A stretch of DNA of 64,000 nt from Bradyrhizobium sp. 4 (GCF_023100905.1 NZ_CP064686.1:5270001-5334000); one strand, 5' to 3'; counted from the first letter of the stretch, positions 53,143 through 61,941 are shown. Translations and numbers: made by a program. Notes: generated from the letters alone by a model not told the origin.

Positions 53143-53859
53143 TTAGTGGGCCGCCGCCCCTGCGACGCCGAGGTGGCGTTCGAGGACCGACGGGTCGGCC
53201 TTCAGCGCGGCGCTCGGGGCGTCGTGGACGATCGTTCCGCGCTCCAATATCACAACACGGTCGGCCAGCCCCAGAATCTTTTGGGCATTCTGCTCGACGA
53301 TAATCGAGCAGATGCCGCCCGCCCGGGTGATGGTCCCGATCGCCTTCAAAAGCTCCTCGACGATGATGGGGGCAAGGCCCTCGGTCGGCTCGTCCAGGAG
53401 AAGCACTTTCGGATTGAGGGTCAGCGCGCGACCGATCGCCAGCATCTGCTGCTCGCCGCCGGAGAGCTGGTTGCCAAAATTGCTCCGCCGCTCCTTCAGC
53501 CGCGGAAACATCTCGTAGACCCTCTCGACCGTCCAGGGGCCGGGCTGGGCCACTGCGGACATGTTCTCCTCCACCGTGAGAGAGCGGAAGATGTTGCGCT
53601 CCTGCGGCACCCAGCCGATCCCGGCGCGCGCCCGCTGGTCCGGCCGCAAGGTCGTGACGTCGCTACCGGCCAGCCCGACAGTGCCGGAGAAGCGACGGGT
53701 GACGCCGACGATCGAATTGATCAGCGTGGTCTTGCCGGTGCCGTTGCGCCCCAACAGCGCCAGCACCTGGCCTTCGGGGAGACGCAGGGACATGTTCGGC
53801 AGCACCACTGCCTCGCCGTAACCGGCGCGAAGCGAGTCGATCGCGAGCAGCTCAGACAT
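53143..53859 (-). CDS. livF: LIV-type ABC transporter ATPase LivF
   Basis: Start at the ATG at 53859 (MSELLAIDSLRAGYGEAVVL), giving 238 residues. Walker A GRNGTGKTT, the LivF hallmark GIGWVPQERNIFRSLTVEEN, signature LSGGEQQMLAIGRAL, and Walker B VLLLDEPTEGLAP are all present. It powers the HAAT transporter. It overlaps livG by 8 bp (53852-53859). The symbol follows the family; the substrate is not necessarily leucine. Confidence 0.92.
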   Translation of the reverse strand: MSELLAIDSLRAGYGEAVVLPNMSLRLPEGQVLALLGRNGTGKTTLINSIVGVTRRFSGTVGLAGSDVTTLRPDQRARAGIGWVPQERNIFRSLTVEENMSAVAQPGPWTVERVYEMFPRLKERRSNFGNQLSGGEQQMLAIGRALTLNPKVLLLDEPTEGLAPIIVEELLKAIGTITRAGGICSIIVEQNAQKILGLADRVVILERGTIVHDAPSAALKADPSVLERHLGVAGAAAH

Positions 53860-54607
53860 TGACCGCCTCCTCGCCGAGATAGACCGCCTTGACCTGCGGG
53901 TCGCGCGCGACCTGCTCGGGCGGTCCTTCGGTGAGCAGCGCACCGGAGACCAGGACAGAGATGCGGTCGGCGAAGGAGAACACGAGGTCCATGTCGTGCT
54001 CGATCAGCAGCACCGTGACGTCGCGCGGCAGGCTGCCAACGACGGCGAGAATGTCATGGCGCTCGCTCTCGGGCACGCCGGCGGCGGGCTCGTCCAGCAG
54101 CAGCACGCGCGGCTTGGCGGCGATCGCGACCGCGATCTCGAGCAGGCGCTGCTTGCCGTAAGGCAGCGTCACGGTCTGCTCGTTCATGACGTCAAGCAGG
54201 TGGAAGCGTGTCAGGAGGTCGGCGATCTCGCCGTTGACGTCGCTGCGCGTACCCATCCGCCGCCACCAGTCACCGCCATGGCCGAGGCGCTCGGAGACAG
54301 CGAGACCGATGGTCTCGAGCGGGGTCAGGTCGGGATAGAGCTGGTTGATCTGGAAGGTACGCGACAAGCCGCGCAACACGCGCTTGTGCACGGGCAGATC
54401 GGTGATGTCCTGGCCTTCGAGCAGGATGCGGCCCGAGTTCGGCTTGAGCACGCCGGTGAGCTGGTTGATGACCGTGGTCTTGCCGGCGCCGTTCGGGCCG
54501 ATCAGCGCGTGGCGGGCGCCTTGTTCGATTTTTAGCGACAAGTCGCGAGTGACGCGCAGACCACCGAACTGCTTTTCGAGATTCTGGGTTTCGAGCGCGA
54601 TGGTCAT
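53852..54607 (-). CDS. livG: LIV-type ABC transporter ATPase LivG
   Basis: A 251-residue ATPase. It has LEKQFGGLRVTRDLSLKIEQ, Walker A GPNGAGKTT, LSRTFQINQLYPDLTPLETI and Walker B VLLLDEPAAGVPESERHDI. The signature LPYGKQRLLEIAVAIA replaces LSGGQ, which is common for this subfamily. It ends with the typical VKAVYLGEEA tail. It overlaps livM by 4 bp (54604-54607) and livF by 8 bp, so the genes are translationally coupled. Confidence 0.92.
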   Translation of the reverse strand: MTIALETQNLEKQFGGLRVTRDLSLKIEQGARHALIGPNGAGKTTVINQLTGVLKPNSGRILLEGQDITDLPVHKRVLRGLSRTFQINQLYPDLTPLETIGLAVSERLGHGGDWWRRMGTRSDVNGEIADLLTRFHLLDVMNEQTVTLPYGKQRLLEIAVAIAAKPRVLLLDEPAAGVPESERHDILAVVGSLPRDVTVLLIEHDMDLVFSFADRISVLVSGALLTEGPPEQVARDPQVKAVYLGEEAVNV

Positions 54608-55632
54608 GCGTCGCTCTCCGGCACGGCGACGACGGCCTTGCGCCCGGCTATCTGCTTGATGACCAGATTGGGCACATACAGCATCCAGCGATGCAGGCGC
54701 TGCCGGCCGACCAGGACGATCACGACCAGCACGAGGCCGATCCAGAACTGCCAGTATTGCGGGGTGATGGTGGAGAACAACTCCTGCAGCATGCGGAACA
54801 GCACCGCGCCGATCAGCCCGCCATAGAGATAGCCGGTGCCGCCGATGACGAGCACAAGCATCAGGTCCGCCGAGCGCTCGAAGGCGAACACGTCGAGCGA
54901 GGCGATCGCGGTGGTCTGGGTGAACAGTGCGCCTGCGATGCCGGCATAGAACGCCGCGAGTGTGTAGATCGCAATCAGGCGGCGGTTGACGGGAATGCCG
55001 ATCGCGGCCGCGCGCAGCGGATTGTTCTTGATCGCCCGCAACGACAGCCCGAACGGCGAATGCACGACGCGGCGGGCGAACAGGAACAACAGGAACAGAA
55101 CGGCGAGCGAATAGAAGAAGCCGGTCTTGCCGAACATGTCGAACGGGATCTCGCCGAAGATCGGCTGCATCTCGATACCCTGCAAACCGTCGGTGCCGCC
55201 GGTGATGTTGGAGAAGCGTTCGGCCAATGCCTCGAGCAGCAACGCGATGCCGAGTGTCACCATCAGCCGCGTCAGGTCGACGCCTCGGATCACCAGGAAG
55301 CTGGTGGCGAAGCCGAGCACCATCGCGACAAGGCCTGCGACGACAAGCGCAAGCACGGGCTCGTTGATGATCCCATGCAGCGCGAGAAGCCCCGCCGCGT
55401 AAGCACCGGCGCCGAAGAAGGCTGCATGGCCGAGCGAGACGATGCCGGCGTAACCGAGGATCAGATCGAGCGACATCGCAAACAGCGCGAGCCGCAGGAT
55501 GTCCGTCATGATCAGATAACGCGTGGGAAATACGAAGCCGCAGCCCAGCACGATCAGCCAGAAAGCGGCCTCGCCATAATGCCAGCGTGCCTGGCGCTGG
55601 GCGTGATAGCCGACGTCGGAGGAGGCGCTCAT
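54604..55632 (-). CDS. livM: LIV-type ABC transporter permease LivM
   Basis: Start at the ATG at 55632 (MSASSDVGYHAQRQARWHYG); longer in-frame starts are noise. The protein has 342 residues and ~8-10 hydrophobic helices. The family motifs are LILGYAGIVSLGHAAFFGAG near the N-terminus and the long loop SLRAIKNNPLRAAAIGIPV (the EAA-like motif). It forms half of the membrane channel with LivH, eight bp downstream of the livH stop. Confidence 0.9.
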   Translation of the reverse strand: MSASSDVGYHAQRQARWHYGEAAFWLIVLGCGFVFPTRYLIMTDILRLALFAMSLDLILGYAGIVSLGHAAFFGAGAYAAGLLALHGIINEPVLALVVAGLVAMVLGFATSFLVIRGVDLTRLMVTLGIALLLEALAERFSNITGGTDGLQGIEMQPIFGEIPFDMFGKTGFFYSLAVLFLLFLFARRVVHSPFGLSLRAIKNNPLRAAAIGIPVNRRLIAIYTLAAFYAGIAGALFTQTTAIASLDVFAFERSADLMLVLVIGGTGYLYGGLIGAVLFRMLQELFSTITPQYWQFWIGLVLVVIVLVGRQRLHRWMLYVPNLVIKQIAGRKAVVAVPESDA

Positions 55633-55640
55633 CGGCGAAC

Positions 55641-56510
55641 TCAACGCGCGGCCGTGCGGCCGAACAGGCCGTTCGGGCGCCAGATCAGGATCACGATCAT
55701 CATGGTGTAGATCACGAAAGGTCCCATCTTCGGGACGTAATATTTGCCGGCGACGTCGCCGATGCCGAGCAGCAGCGAGGCCAGAAACGGGCCGGTGATC
55801 GAGGACGAGCCGCCGACGGTGACCACGATCAGGAAGTAGATCATGAACTTCAGCGGAAAATACGGGTCGAGGCCGAGGATCTCGGCGCTCAGCGCGCCGC
55901 CGAGACCAGCCAGGCCGCAACCAAAAGCAAATGTGAAGGCGAACACCTGCGGCACGTTGATGCCGAGGCCGCTCGCGGCGCGGGGATCATCGACCGCGGC
56001 GCGCAGACGGCTGCCGAACCGCGTCTTCGCGAGCACCATCTGGAGAGCAATGGTGAGCAGCCCGCAGATCACGATGATCATCAGCCGGTAGCGGCCGACG
56101 CCGACGCCGAACACGTCGAACTGGCCCTGGAGCGCCGCCGGCAAATTGATGAAGACCCGCGACGAGCCCTGGATGTAGTCGACGGCCGCGACCGACATGA
56201 AGGTGAGGCCGATCGTGAACAGCACCTGGTCGAGATGGCTGCGCGCATAGAGGTGTCGGTACAGCGTGCGCTCGAGCACAATGCCGATCGCAGCAGAGGA
56301 GACGAAGGCAAGCGGCAATGCAGCGAAGAATGGCCAGCCCATCCGGTTGACCAGCACCATGCAGACATAGCCGCCAGCCATGGCGAAGGCGCCATGGGCG
56401 AGGTTGACGAAGTTCATCAAGCCGAGCGTGACCGCGAGCCCGCAAGCCAGCACGAACAGCAGCATGCCGTAGGCAACGCCATCGAACAGGTTGGTGAGGA
56501 TAGAGGTCAT
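55641..56510 (-). CDS. livH: LIV-type ABC transporter permease LivH
   Basis: Start at the ATG at 56510 (MTSILTNLFDGVAYGMLLFV), giving 289 residues. It has ~8 helices, the N-terminal FVNLAHGAFAMAGGYV and the EAA-like SRLRAAVDDPRAASGLGINV. It pairs with LivM in the inner membrane. It is preceded by two palindromic repeats and the livK gene, 166 bp upstream. Confidence 0.9.
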   Translation of the reverse strand: MTSILTNLFDGVAYGMLLFVLACGLAVTLGLMNFVNLAHGAFAMAGGYVCMVLVNRMGWPFFAALPLAFVSSAAIGIVLERTLYRHLYARSHLDQVLFTIGLTFMSVAAVDYIQGSSRVFINLPAALQGQFDVFGVGVGRYRLMIIVICGLLTIALQMVLAKTRFGSRLRAAVDDPRAASGLGINVPQVFAFTFAFGCGLAGLGGALSAEILGLDPYFPLKFMIYFLIVVTVGGSSSITGPFLASLLLGIGDVAGKYYVPKMGPFVIYTMMIVILIWRPNGLFGRTAAR

Positions 56511-56531
56511 CGTCTCAGCTTGGAGTTGGGC

Positions 56532-56613
56532 GTCATGGCCGGGCTTGTCCCGGCCATCCACGTTCCTGGTTCGACTCTCGCGTGGATGCCCGGGTCAAGC
56601 CCGGGCATGACGA
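56532..56613. repeat. Tandem palindromic repeats between livK and livH
   Basis: The first palindrome is GTCATGGCCGGG..CCCGGCCATCCACG. The second (56581-56613) is CGTGGATGCCCGGG..CCCGGGCATGACGA. This is a frequent intergenic pair in these genomes. As mRNA it would form stable hairpins between the binding-protein gene and the permease genes, a usual way of giving more binding protein than channel. Confidence 0.75.
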
Positions 56614-56676
56614 GAGTGGCGGGCGAGATCCCCGATGCGCGCTAATGCGCGCTCGGGGATGACGCGCTTTCGCGCG

Positions 56677-57867
56677 TCACTTCTTGGTCTTGCCGAGATC
56701 CTTGACGGCCTCGAAGGTCGCGAACTCGACGTTGTAGAGCTCGCCGTCGACCTTCTCGACCTTCCGGATGTAGATGTTCTGCACGATGTCGCGGGTCTCG
56801 GGGTCGATCGAGATCGGGCCGCGCGGGCTCTCCCACTTCTGGCCCTTCATGGCTTCGACCAGCTTGGTGCCGTCGGTGTCGCCATTGGTCTTCTTCAGCG
56901 CTTCGTAGATCAGGTGAATGCCGTCATAGCCGCTCACCGCCATGAAGCCCGGCCGGTTTCCGTACGCCTTCTTGTAGGCCGCGACGAAATCCTTGTTCAT
57001 CTGCGAGGGATGCGCCGCGGAATAAAGGTGTGCAGTGACCGTGCCCAGCACGGCGTCGCCCATGTTGTTGAGGAGGTCGTCGTCGGTCACGTCACCCGGT
57101 CCGATCACCTTGATGCCCGCCTTGTCGAGTCCGCGTTCGGCATACTGCTTCATGAAGTTGCCGCCCTGGCCGGCCGGCACGAACACGAAGATCGCGTCAG
57201 GCTTGGCATCCTTCATACGCTGGAGGAACGGTGCGAAATCGGGATTGGCAAGCGGCGTCTTCACCTCTTCGACCACCTCGCCGCCACCGGCGGTGAAGTT
57301 CTGCTTGAAGAAGTTGAGCGCGTCATTGCCCGGCGCGTAGTCCGAGGTCAGGGTCGCCACCTTCTTGATGCCGTTTTTCACCGCCCAGTCGGCGATGATG
57401 GTGGAGGACTGCGCCAGCGTGAAGCTGGTGCGCACGATATAGGGCGAGCGCTCGGTGATGATGGAGGTGCCGGCGGCCATCACGACTTCCGGGATCTTGG
57501 CTTGCGTGGCCAGCGGCGCCGCCGCGAGCGCGGCCGGCGTCACGCCGAAGCCGGCGATGAAATGGACCTTGTCGTTGACAATCAGCTCTTGCGCGGCGGT
57601 CTTGGTCTTGTCGGGAATCGCAGCATCGTCCTTGAGGATGATCTCGATTTTTTTGCCGGCGACGGTGTCGCCCTTCTGCTGCATGTAGAGCTTGATCGCG
57701 TTCTCGATCTGCTTGCCGGTCGAGGCCTGGCCGCCGGTCATGGGCAGGATCAGACCGACCTTGACGCTGTCCTCGGCCTTGGCCGGAGAGACGGCCACAA
57801 GGCCCACGATAGCGGCCGCTGCTGCGGCCCAGGCAGTCTTATGAGACAGTTTTTTGCGTTCGAACAT
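56677..57867 (-). CDS. livK: LIV-type ABC transporter substrate-binding protein
   Basis: Start at the ATG at 57867 (MFERKKLSHKTAWAAAAAAI), with GGAGGGAC upstream, for 396 residues. The signal peptide ends about VSPAKA. The mature protein is type I periplasmic binding (SVKVGLILPMTGGQASTGKQ, GFGVTPAALAAAPLATQAKI). It binds the transported compound in the periplasm. The ligand could be a branched amino acid, amide, aromatic acid or thioether; the MetE-like operon gene argues for a sulfur or methylated compound. Confidence 0.9.
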   Translation of the reverse strand: MFERKKLSHKTAWAAAAAAIVGLVAVSPAKAEDSVKVGLILPMTGGQASTGKQIENAIKLYMQQKGDTVAGKKIEIILKDDAAIPDKTKTAAQELIVNDKVHFIAGFGVTPAALAAAPLATQAKIPEVVMAAGTSIITERSPYIVRTSFTLAQSSTIIADWAVKNGIKKVATLTSDYAPGNDALNFFKQNFTAGGGEVVEEVKTPLANPDFAPFLQRMKDAKPDAIFVFVPAGQGGNFMKQYAERGLDKAGIKVIGPGDVTDDDLLNNMGDAVLGTVTAHLYSAAHPSQMNKDFVAAYKKAYGNRPGFMAVSGYDGIHLIYEALKKTNGDTDGTKLVEAMKGQKWESPRGPISIDPETRDIVQNIYIRKVEKVDGELYNVEFATFEAVKDLGKTKK

Positions 57868-58052
57868 CAGATGTCCCTCCCCTTCATTCCTGATCTCTTG
57901 TGCGCCGGACCGAGTGCCCGGTCCTTGCCTTAAATCGAGCTCACGCACGCGTGATGTCGCGCCACATGGCGTCTTTCGCGCCCTTATTGTCAATCGGACG
58001 TTTGGCGACCTTTCGGCGCAAGCCGAGCCTTCCGATTGCCAACGGCAGAAGC

Positions 58053-58085
58053 GATACCGGGTCACGTCCGGGTAACCCCGGTATC
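58053..58085. repeat. 9-bp perfect inverted repeat
   Basis: GATACCGGG (58053-58061) and CCCGGTATC (58077-58085) flank a 15-bp spacer. It is upstream of livK and 20 bp from the GntR-style palindrome. Confidence 0.6.
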
Positions 58086-58104
58086 GTGATCGTGGTCGCC
58101 ATCA

Positions 58105-58122
58105 TTTGTACGATTGTACAAA
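58105..58122. promoter_or_regulatory. GntR-type operator candidate for the liv operon
   Basis: TTTGTAC-GATT-GTACAAA is a perfect 7-4-7 palindrome. TTGTAC/GTACAA half-sites resemble FCD-family GntR operators (TTGTA..TACAA). It lies 238 bp upstream of the livK start. No regulator gene is adjacent. Confidence 0.55.
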
Positions 58123-58266
58123 GGAAATGGACCTGTCAACGAAAAAGCCACATCCCGACCAAACCACTTTGTCGCGAGACGTTGCCGCAGCCTAGAAGCG
58201 CTGCCGACCGGGTGCATGGAGGATTTGGTCTTTTGTTTGCAGAATTTGAACATCGGCAAGGTCTGA

Positions 58267-58296
58267 GTAGGTAGCCTCCGGTATCAAATTACCTAC
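58267..58296. repeat. Inverted repeat GTAGGTA/TACCTAC
   Basis: Arms at 58267-58273 and 58290-58296 with a 16-bp spacer, 91 bp upstream of the lipoprotein ATG. It is a possible operator or RNA hairpin. Confidence 0.45.
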
Positions 58297-58386
58297 CTCG
58301 AATAAGTCTATTTTACCTTGTTGAAGGCTACTCTTCCGACGACAGCCTGACCCGGCGTCCAACACGACTGGCCTCGCCTCCGTACA

Positions 58387-58671
58387 ATGCCCAGATCCGC
58401 CCGTTCCCTCCTGATCCTCCTCGCGCTCTCCGCGGGCCTGTCCGGCTGCGGCACCGTCAACGAAAAGCTCTCGTCCGGCATGGGCGACTACGTCCCGCAA
58501 TGGGCCGGCGGCTTGCCGGCGGACGCCCCGCCGCGGGCGGGCACGCCGCAATACGATGCCTTCATGAAGGATCGCGAGCGCAAGCGGCTGATGCCGGCAG
58601 CGGATCGCGAAAAGGAGGAGCAGGCGCAAAAGGGCGCAACGGGCTCAGCGTCCGGCGCTGCGTTGCGTTAA
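58387..58671 (+). CDS. Small lipoprotein
   Basis: A 94-residue protein with a lipoprotein signal: MPRSARSLLILLALSAG, then the lipobox LSGC with Cys21 as the lipidation site. The mature part (GTVNEKLSSGMGDYVPQWAG) is short and has a charged C-terminal helix (FMKDRERKRLMPAADREKEE). It probably sits in the inner or outer membrane. I do not recognise a family. Convergent with purU. Confidence 0.75.
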   Translation: MPRSARSLLILLALSAGLSGCGTVNEKLSSGMGDYVPQWAGGLPADAPPRAGTPQYDAFMKDRERKRLMPAADREKEEQAQKGATGSASGAALR

Positions 58672-58707
58672 GTCGTGCCCCCTCGCCGCCTGCGGTGAGA
58701 GGTGAGT

Positions 58708-59571
58708 TCAGTCCACGAACACCACGGTCTTGCGGCCGTTGAGGATGACGCGGTCGTTGAGATGGTAGCGGATCGCGCGCGCCAGCACGCGGCGCTCGAT
58801 GTCGCGGCCCTTGCGGACGAGATCCTCAGGCGTGTCCCGATGGCTGATGCGCTCGACGTCCTGGTCGATGATCGGGCCCTCGTCGAGGTCGCGCGTGACG
58901 TAGTGCGCGGTGGCGCCGATCAGCTTGACGCCACGCTCATGGGCCTGGTGATAGGGTTTTGCGCCCTTGAAACCCGGCAGGAACGAGTGGTGGATGTTGA
59001 TGCAGCGTCCCGACAGATTTGCCGAGAGATCGTCGGACAATATCTGCATATAGCGGGCGAGCACGACGAGATCGGTCCCGGTCTTGGCGACGAGATCGAG
59101 GATCTGCGCCTCCTGCTCGCGCTTGGTCTCCTTCGTAACAGGCAGATAGTGGAACGGAACCCCGCCGAAATCGAGCCCGTCATAGACCTCGCGCGGGTGG
59201 TTGGAGACGATTGCGACCAAAGTCATCGGCAGCTCGCCGGTGCGCCAGCGATAGAGGATGTCGACCAGGCAGTGATCGGACTTCGACACCAGCAGCATCA
59301 CCTTGCGATGCGCGGCCCGATCGCGCATCTGCCATTCCATGCCGAAACGCTCGGCGATCGCGGTAAAGCCGGTCTGGAGCGCCGACAGCTCCACGGCGAG
59401 ATCGGCGGCGGTGAACACCACCCGCATGAAGAACTTATTGGTCTCGGTGTCGTCGAACTGTTGGGCGTCGAGGATGTTCTGTCCGGAATTCGCCAGGAAG
59501 GTCGACACCGCCGAGACGATGCCGGGACGATCCGGACAGGACAGGGTCAGGACATATTGATGATCGGGCAT
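58708..59571 (-). CDS. purU: Formyltetrahydrofolate deformylase
   Basis: Start at the ATG at 59571 (MPDHQYVLTLSCPDRPGIVS), giving 287 residues, the usual PurU length. An N-terminal ACT domain (~1-80) precedes a formyltransferase-fold catalytic domain with NIHHSFLPGFKGAKPYHQAH. The catalytic Asn-His-Asp set is in INIHHSFLP and the downstream DLDEGPIIDQ. It hydrolyses 10-formyl-THF to THF and formate, balancing C1 pools in the cytoplasm. It is convergent with the lipoprotein gene. Confidence 0.95.
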   Translation of the reverse strand: MPDHQYVLTLSCPDRPGIVSAVSTFLANSGQNILDAQQFDDTETNKFFMRVVFTAADLAVELSALQTGFTAIAERFGMEWQMRDRAAHRKVMLLVSKSDHCLVDILYRWRTGELPMTLVAIVSNHPREVYDGLDFGGVPFHYLPVTKETKREQEAQILDLVAKTGTDLVVLARYMQILSDDLSANLSGRCINIHHSFLPGFKGAKPYHQAHERGVKLIGATAHYVTRDLDEGPIIDQDVERISHRDTPEDLVRKGRDIERRVLARAIRYHLNDRVILNGRKTVVFVD

Positions 59572-59712
59572 GGGCCTTGATGAAGGTTTGGGCAGCGGCT
59601 GCGGAACGCCCCGCGATTTGCGCCCTGCTCTATCACCGACCCCACCTTGCGCCAATCCCGACGGTGGAGTCAGGATGAACGTACGATTGCTTTGACTGAC
59701 CGGAGTAGGCTC

Positions 59713-60555
59713 ATGGCCGACCGCCTGAACGGCACCCGAATCCTGATCCTGGAAACGCGCGAGGAGGCGCAGTTTTCGAAGTTGCTTACCGAGCAAGGCG
59801 CCGAGGTCGTGCAATGCCCGATGTTCACCATCCAGGATGCACCAGACCCCGCTCCGGTCGAGGCCTGGATCCGCCGCACCATCGACAAGCCCTTCGACGA
59901 CCTCGTGTTGATGACCGGCGAAGGGCTGCGGCGGATCATGAAGCTCGCCATCGCGCGAGGGCTCGACCAGGCTCTCGTGGCGGCGCTTGCCAGATCGCGA
60001 AAGTTCACCCGCGGCCCCAAGCCCGGCAAGGCACTGCGCGAAATCGGACTCGAGGCGCAGCAGACCACAGAGAAGCCGACCACCGACGGCGTGATCGAGA
60101 TGCTCGGCAATCTCGATCTGAAGGGGCACCGCCTCGGCCTTCAGCTCTATCCCGACAAGGATCACAATGCGCTGACCGATGCGCTTGCCGCGCAAGGTGC
60201 CGAGGTCGATGCCGTGCTGCCTTATGCTTACGATTCCAAGGCGGCGGATGCCAATATCGTCGCCGCGATCGACGAGATGGCCGCCGGGCGAATCGATTCG
60301 ATCGCGCTGACCAATCTTGGCCAGGTGCGCCGCCTGATTGAGGCCGCGAAGGCACATGGCAGCGAGGCGAAGCTGCGCGCAGGCCTGGAGCGGACGCTGA
60401 TCGCGTCAGTGGGACCTGCTGTCTCGGGCGAGCTCGCGGCGCACGGCCTGCGGACCGACGTCTCGCCTGCCGATGAAGCCTACTTCATGCGACCGCTGAT
60501 CTCGGCGATGGCCACTGCGCTCCTGGAGCGGAAATCGAGAACCGCTGCGAGCTAG
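59713..60555 (+). CDS. Uroporphyrinogen-III synthase family protein
   Basis: Start at the ATG at 59713 (MADRLNGTRILILETREEAQ), giving 280 residues. The two-domain HemD fold is suggested by the N-terminal strand, KLLTEQGAEVVQCPMFTIQD, DLVLMTGEGLRRIM (a hallmark T-G-E/N-G segment), and the C-terminal ALTNLGQVRRLIEA and ASVGPAVSGELAAHGLRTDV. It may cyclise hydroxymethylbilane for heme, siroheme and vitamin B12, or may be a HemD-like paralogue. No other hem gene is adjacent, so the canonical hemD could be elsewhere. Confidence 0.8.
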   Translation: MADRLNGTRILILETREEAQFSKLLTEQGAEVVQCPMFTIQDAPDPAPVEAWIRRTIDKPFDDLVLMTGEGLRRIMKLAIARGLDQALVAALARSRKFTRGPKPGKALREIGLEAQQTTEKPTTDGVIEMLGNLDLKGHRLGLQLYPDKDHNALTDALAAQGAEVDAVLPYAYDSKAADANIVAAIDEMAAGRIDSIALTNLGQVRRLIEAAKAHGSEAKLRAGLERTLIASVGPAVSGELAAHGLRTDVSPADEAYFMRPLISAMATALLERKSRTAAS

Positions 60556-60591
60556 GAGCAGAGCGCGGGAGCGGCCTGCAGCTGCCCCCGA

Positions 60592-60619
60592 TTGACACAA
60601 GCGTCACCGGCGCTACGGT
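60592..60619 (+). promoter_or_regulatory. Sigma70-type promoter candidate for the MFS gene
   Basis: A perfect TTGACA at 60592-60597, then 16 bp and TACGGT (60614-60619) as a weak -10. It lies 60 bp upstream of the MFS start codon. A seven-codon GTG frame (60659-60682) ends by overlapping that start. Confidence 0.4.
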
Positions 60620-60678
60620 CTCGCACAGAAGAAGAAATAATAAGGCAAGGGAATCGCCGTGATACGCGCCATCGCGCC

Positions 60679-61941
60679 TTGAGCACACCCGCACGCCCCT
60701 CCGCGCTCGCGCCATTTCGTATCCGCAATTATCGTTTCCAGTGGCCGTCCGACCTGCTCACCTCCTGGGCATTCGAGATCGAGACGCTGGTGCTCGGCTG
60801 GTACATCATGGTCGAGACCGGCTCGGTGCTGCTGCTCACCGTGCTCGCATCGCTCCAGTTCGTCGGGACATTGGTGGCGCCGGTGTTCGGCATGATCGGC
60901 GACCGCATGGGTCATCGCGATCTCCTGGTCGCGATGCGTCTTGCCTATATGGTGCTCGCGTCGACCATCATGACTCTGGCACTGACCGGTCATCTGACCC
61001 CGCCAGGCGTCATGATCATCGTCGCAATCATGGGCCTGATTCGCCCCTCGGATCTCGGCGTTCGCGGCGCGCTGCTTGCCGAGATCATGCCGAGCGAGCA
61101 GCTGGTGGGCGCCATCAGCGTTGCGCGCACGACCCAGGACAGCGCGCGCATCGCCGGCGCGTTGACAGGCGCCGGACTGTTCGCGGTCCTCGGCATTGGC
61201 CTCGTTTACGTGGTGATCGTTTGCCTCTATTTCCTGGCCGCGCTGCTCATGCTCTGCCTGACCCGGCCGGAACGGACCATTGCCACAACTGATCTTCCGG
61301 CAGACAGCCGCGCCGTTTCGAGATTGCTGGGCGATCTGAAGGAAGGGATCGTCTACGCCTGGAATGGCGCGGGGATGCGCGCGGCGCTATGCGTCGCCTT
61401 CCTGGCCAACCTGACCGCATTTCCCTTCACCGGCGGATTGCTGCCCTACATCGCGCGGGACATCTTTCATACCGACCAGACCGGCCTCGGTTATCTCTCC
61501 GCGAGCTTCGCCGTCGGCTCGCTGATCGGCTCCATCACGCTCAGCCTCGTCAGCGGAGTGCGCATTGCCCGGCTCCTGATCGGCGCGACGCTGGCCTGGT
61601 ACGCCATGCTGCTGGTGTTCGTCGAGATCAGGACCATGCCGGTGGCGATGGCCTGCCTTGTGCTCGCCGGCATCGCCCAGAGCATGTCGATGATATCAGC
61701 TGCCGTGATCCTGATGCGGACGGCCAGCGCACATCTTCGCGGCCGCGTCATGGGCGTGCGCATGATGGTGATCTACGGCCTGCCGATTGGGCTCCTCGCG
61801 GCCGGCAGCCTGATCGACATCATCGGCTATTCCGCGACGGGGTCGCTCTATGCCGTCTCGGGGTTCATCGCAATGATGGCGATCGCGGTGCGCTGGCGCG
61901 CTGACCTCTGGCCGGTGCACGCCCCCGCCAATGGGCGCTAA
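60679..61941 (+). CDS. MFS transporter (enterobactin-exporter/MFS_3-like)
   Basis: The start is inferred as the TTG at 60679; no ATG or GTG lies near, and upstream frames run through the promoter. This gives 420 residues with about 12 transmembrane helices. The N-terminus FRIRNYRFQWPSDLLTSWAF, GDRMGHRDLLVAMRLAY loop and PSDLGVRGALLAEIMPSEQL fit MFS_3/EntS-like exporters. ARTTQDSARIAGALTGAGLF is the mid motif. Function is probably efflux; substrate unknown. The 3' end overlaps the convergent Crp/Fnr gene by 4 bp. Confidence 0.88.
   Translation: MSTPARPSALAPFRIRNYRFQWPSDLLTSWAFEIETLVLGWYIMVETGSVLLLTVLASLQFVGTLVAPVFGMIGDRMGHRDLLVAMRLAYMVLASTIMTLALTGHLTPPGVMIIVAIMGLIRPSDLGVRGALLAEIMPSEQLVGAISVARTTQDSARIAGALTGAGLFAVLGIGLVYVVIVCLYFLAALLMLCLTRPERTIATTDLPADSRAVSRLLGDLKEGIVYAWNGAGMRAALCVAFLANLTAFPFTGGLLPYIARDIFHTDQTGLGYLSASFAVGSLIGSITLSLVSGVRIARLLIGATLAWYAMLLVFVEIRTMPVAMACLVLAGIAQSMSMISAAVILMRTASAHLRGRVMGVRMMVIYGLPIGLLAAGSLIDIIGYSATGSLYAVSGFIAMMAIAVRWRADLWPVHAPANGR

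Larger units (their letters stand above)
57868..58386. other. 519-bp intergenic region upstream of livK and of the lipoprotein gene
   Basis: No gene of convincing length is seen. It holds three palindromes described separately: 58053-58085, the GntR-style site 58105-58122, and 58267-58296. It must contain the promoters of livK (minus) and of the lipoprotein at 58387 (plus). A T-rich stretch, TTTTTTGC, lies at 57850-57857 inside livK. Confidence 0.6.
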
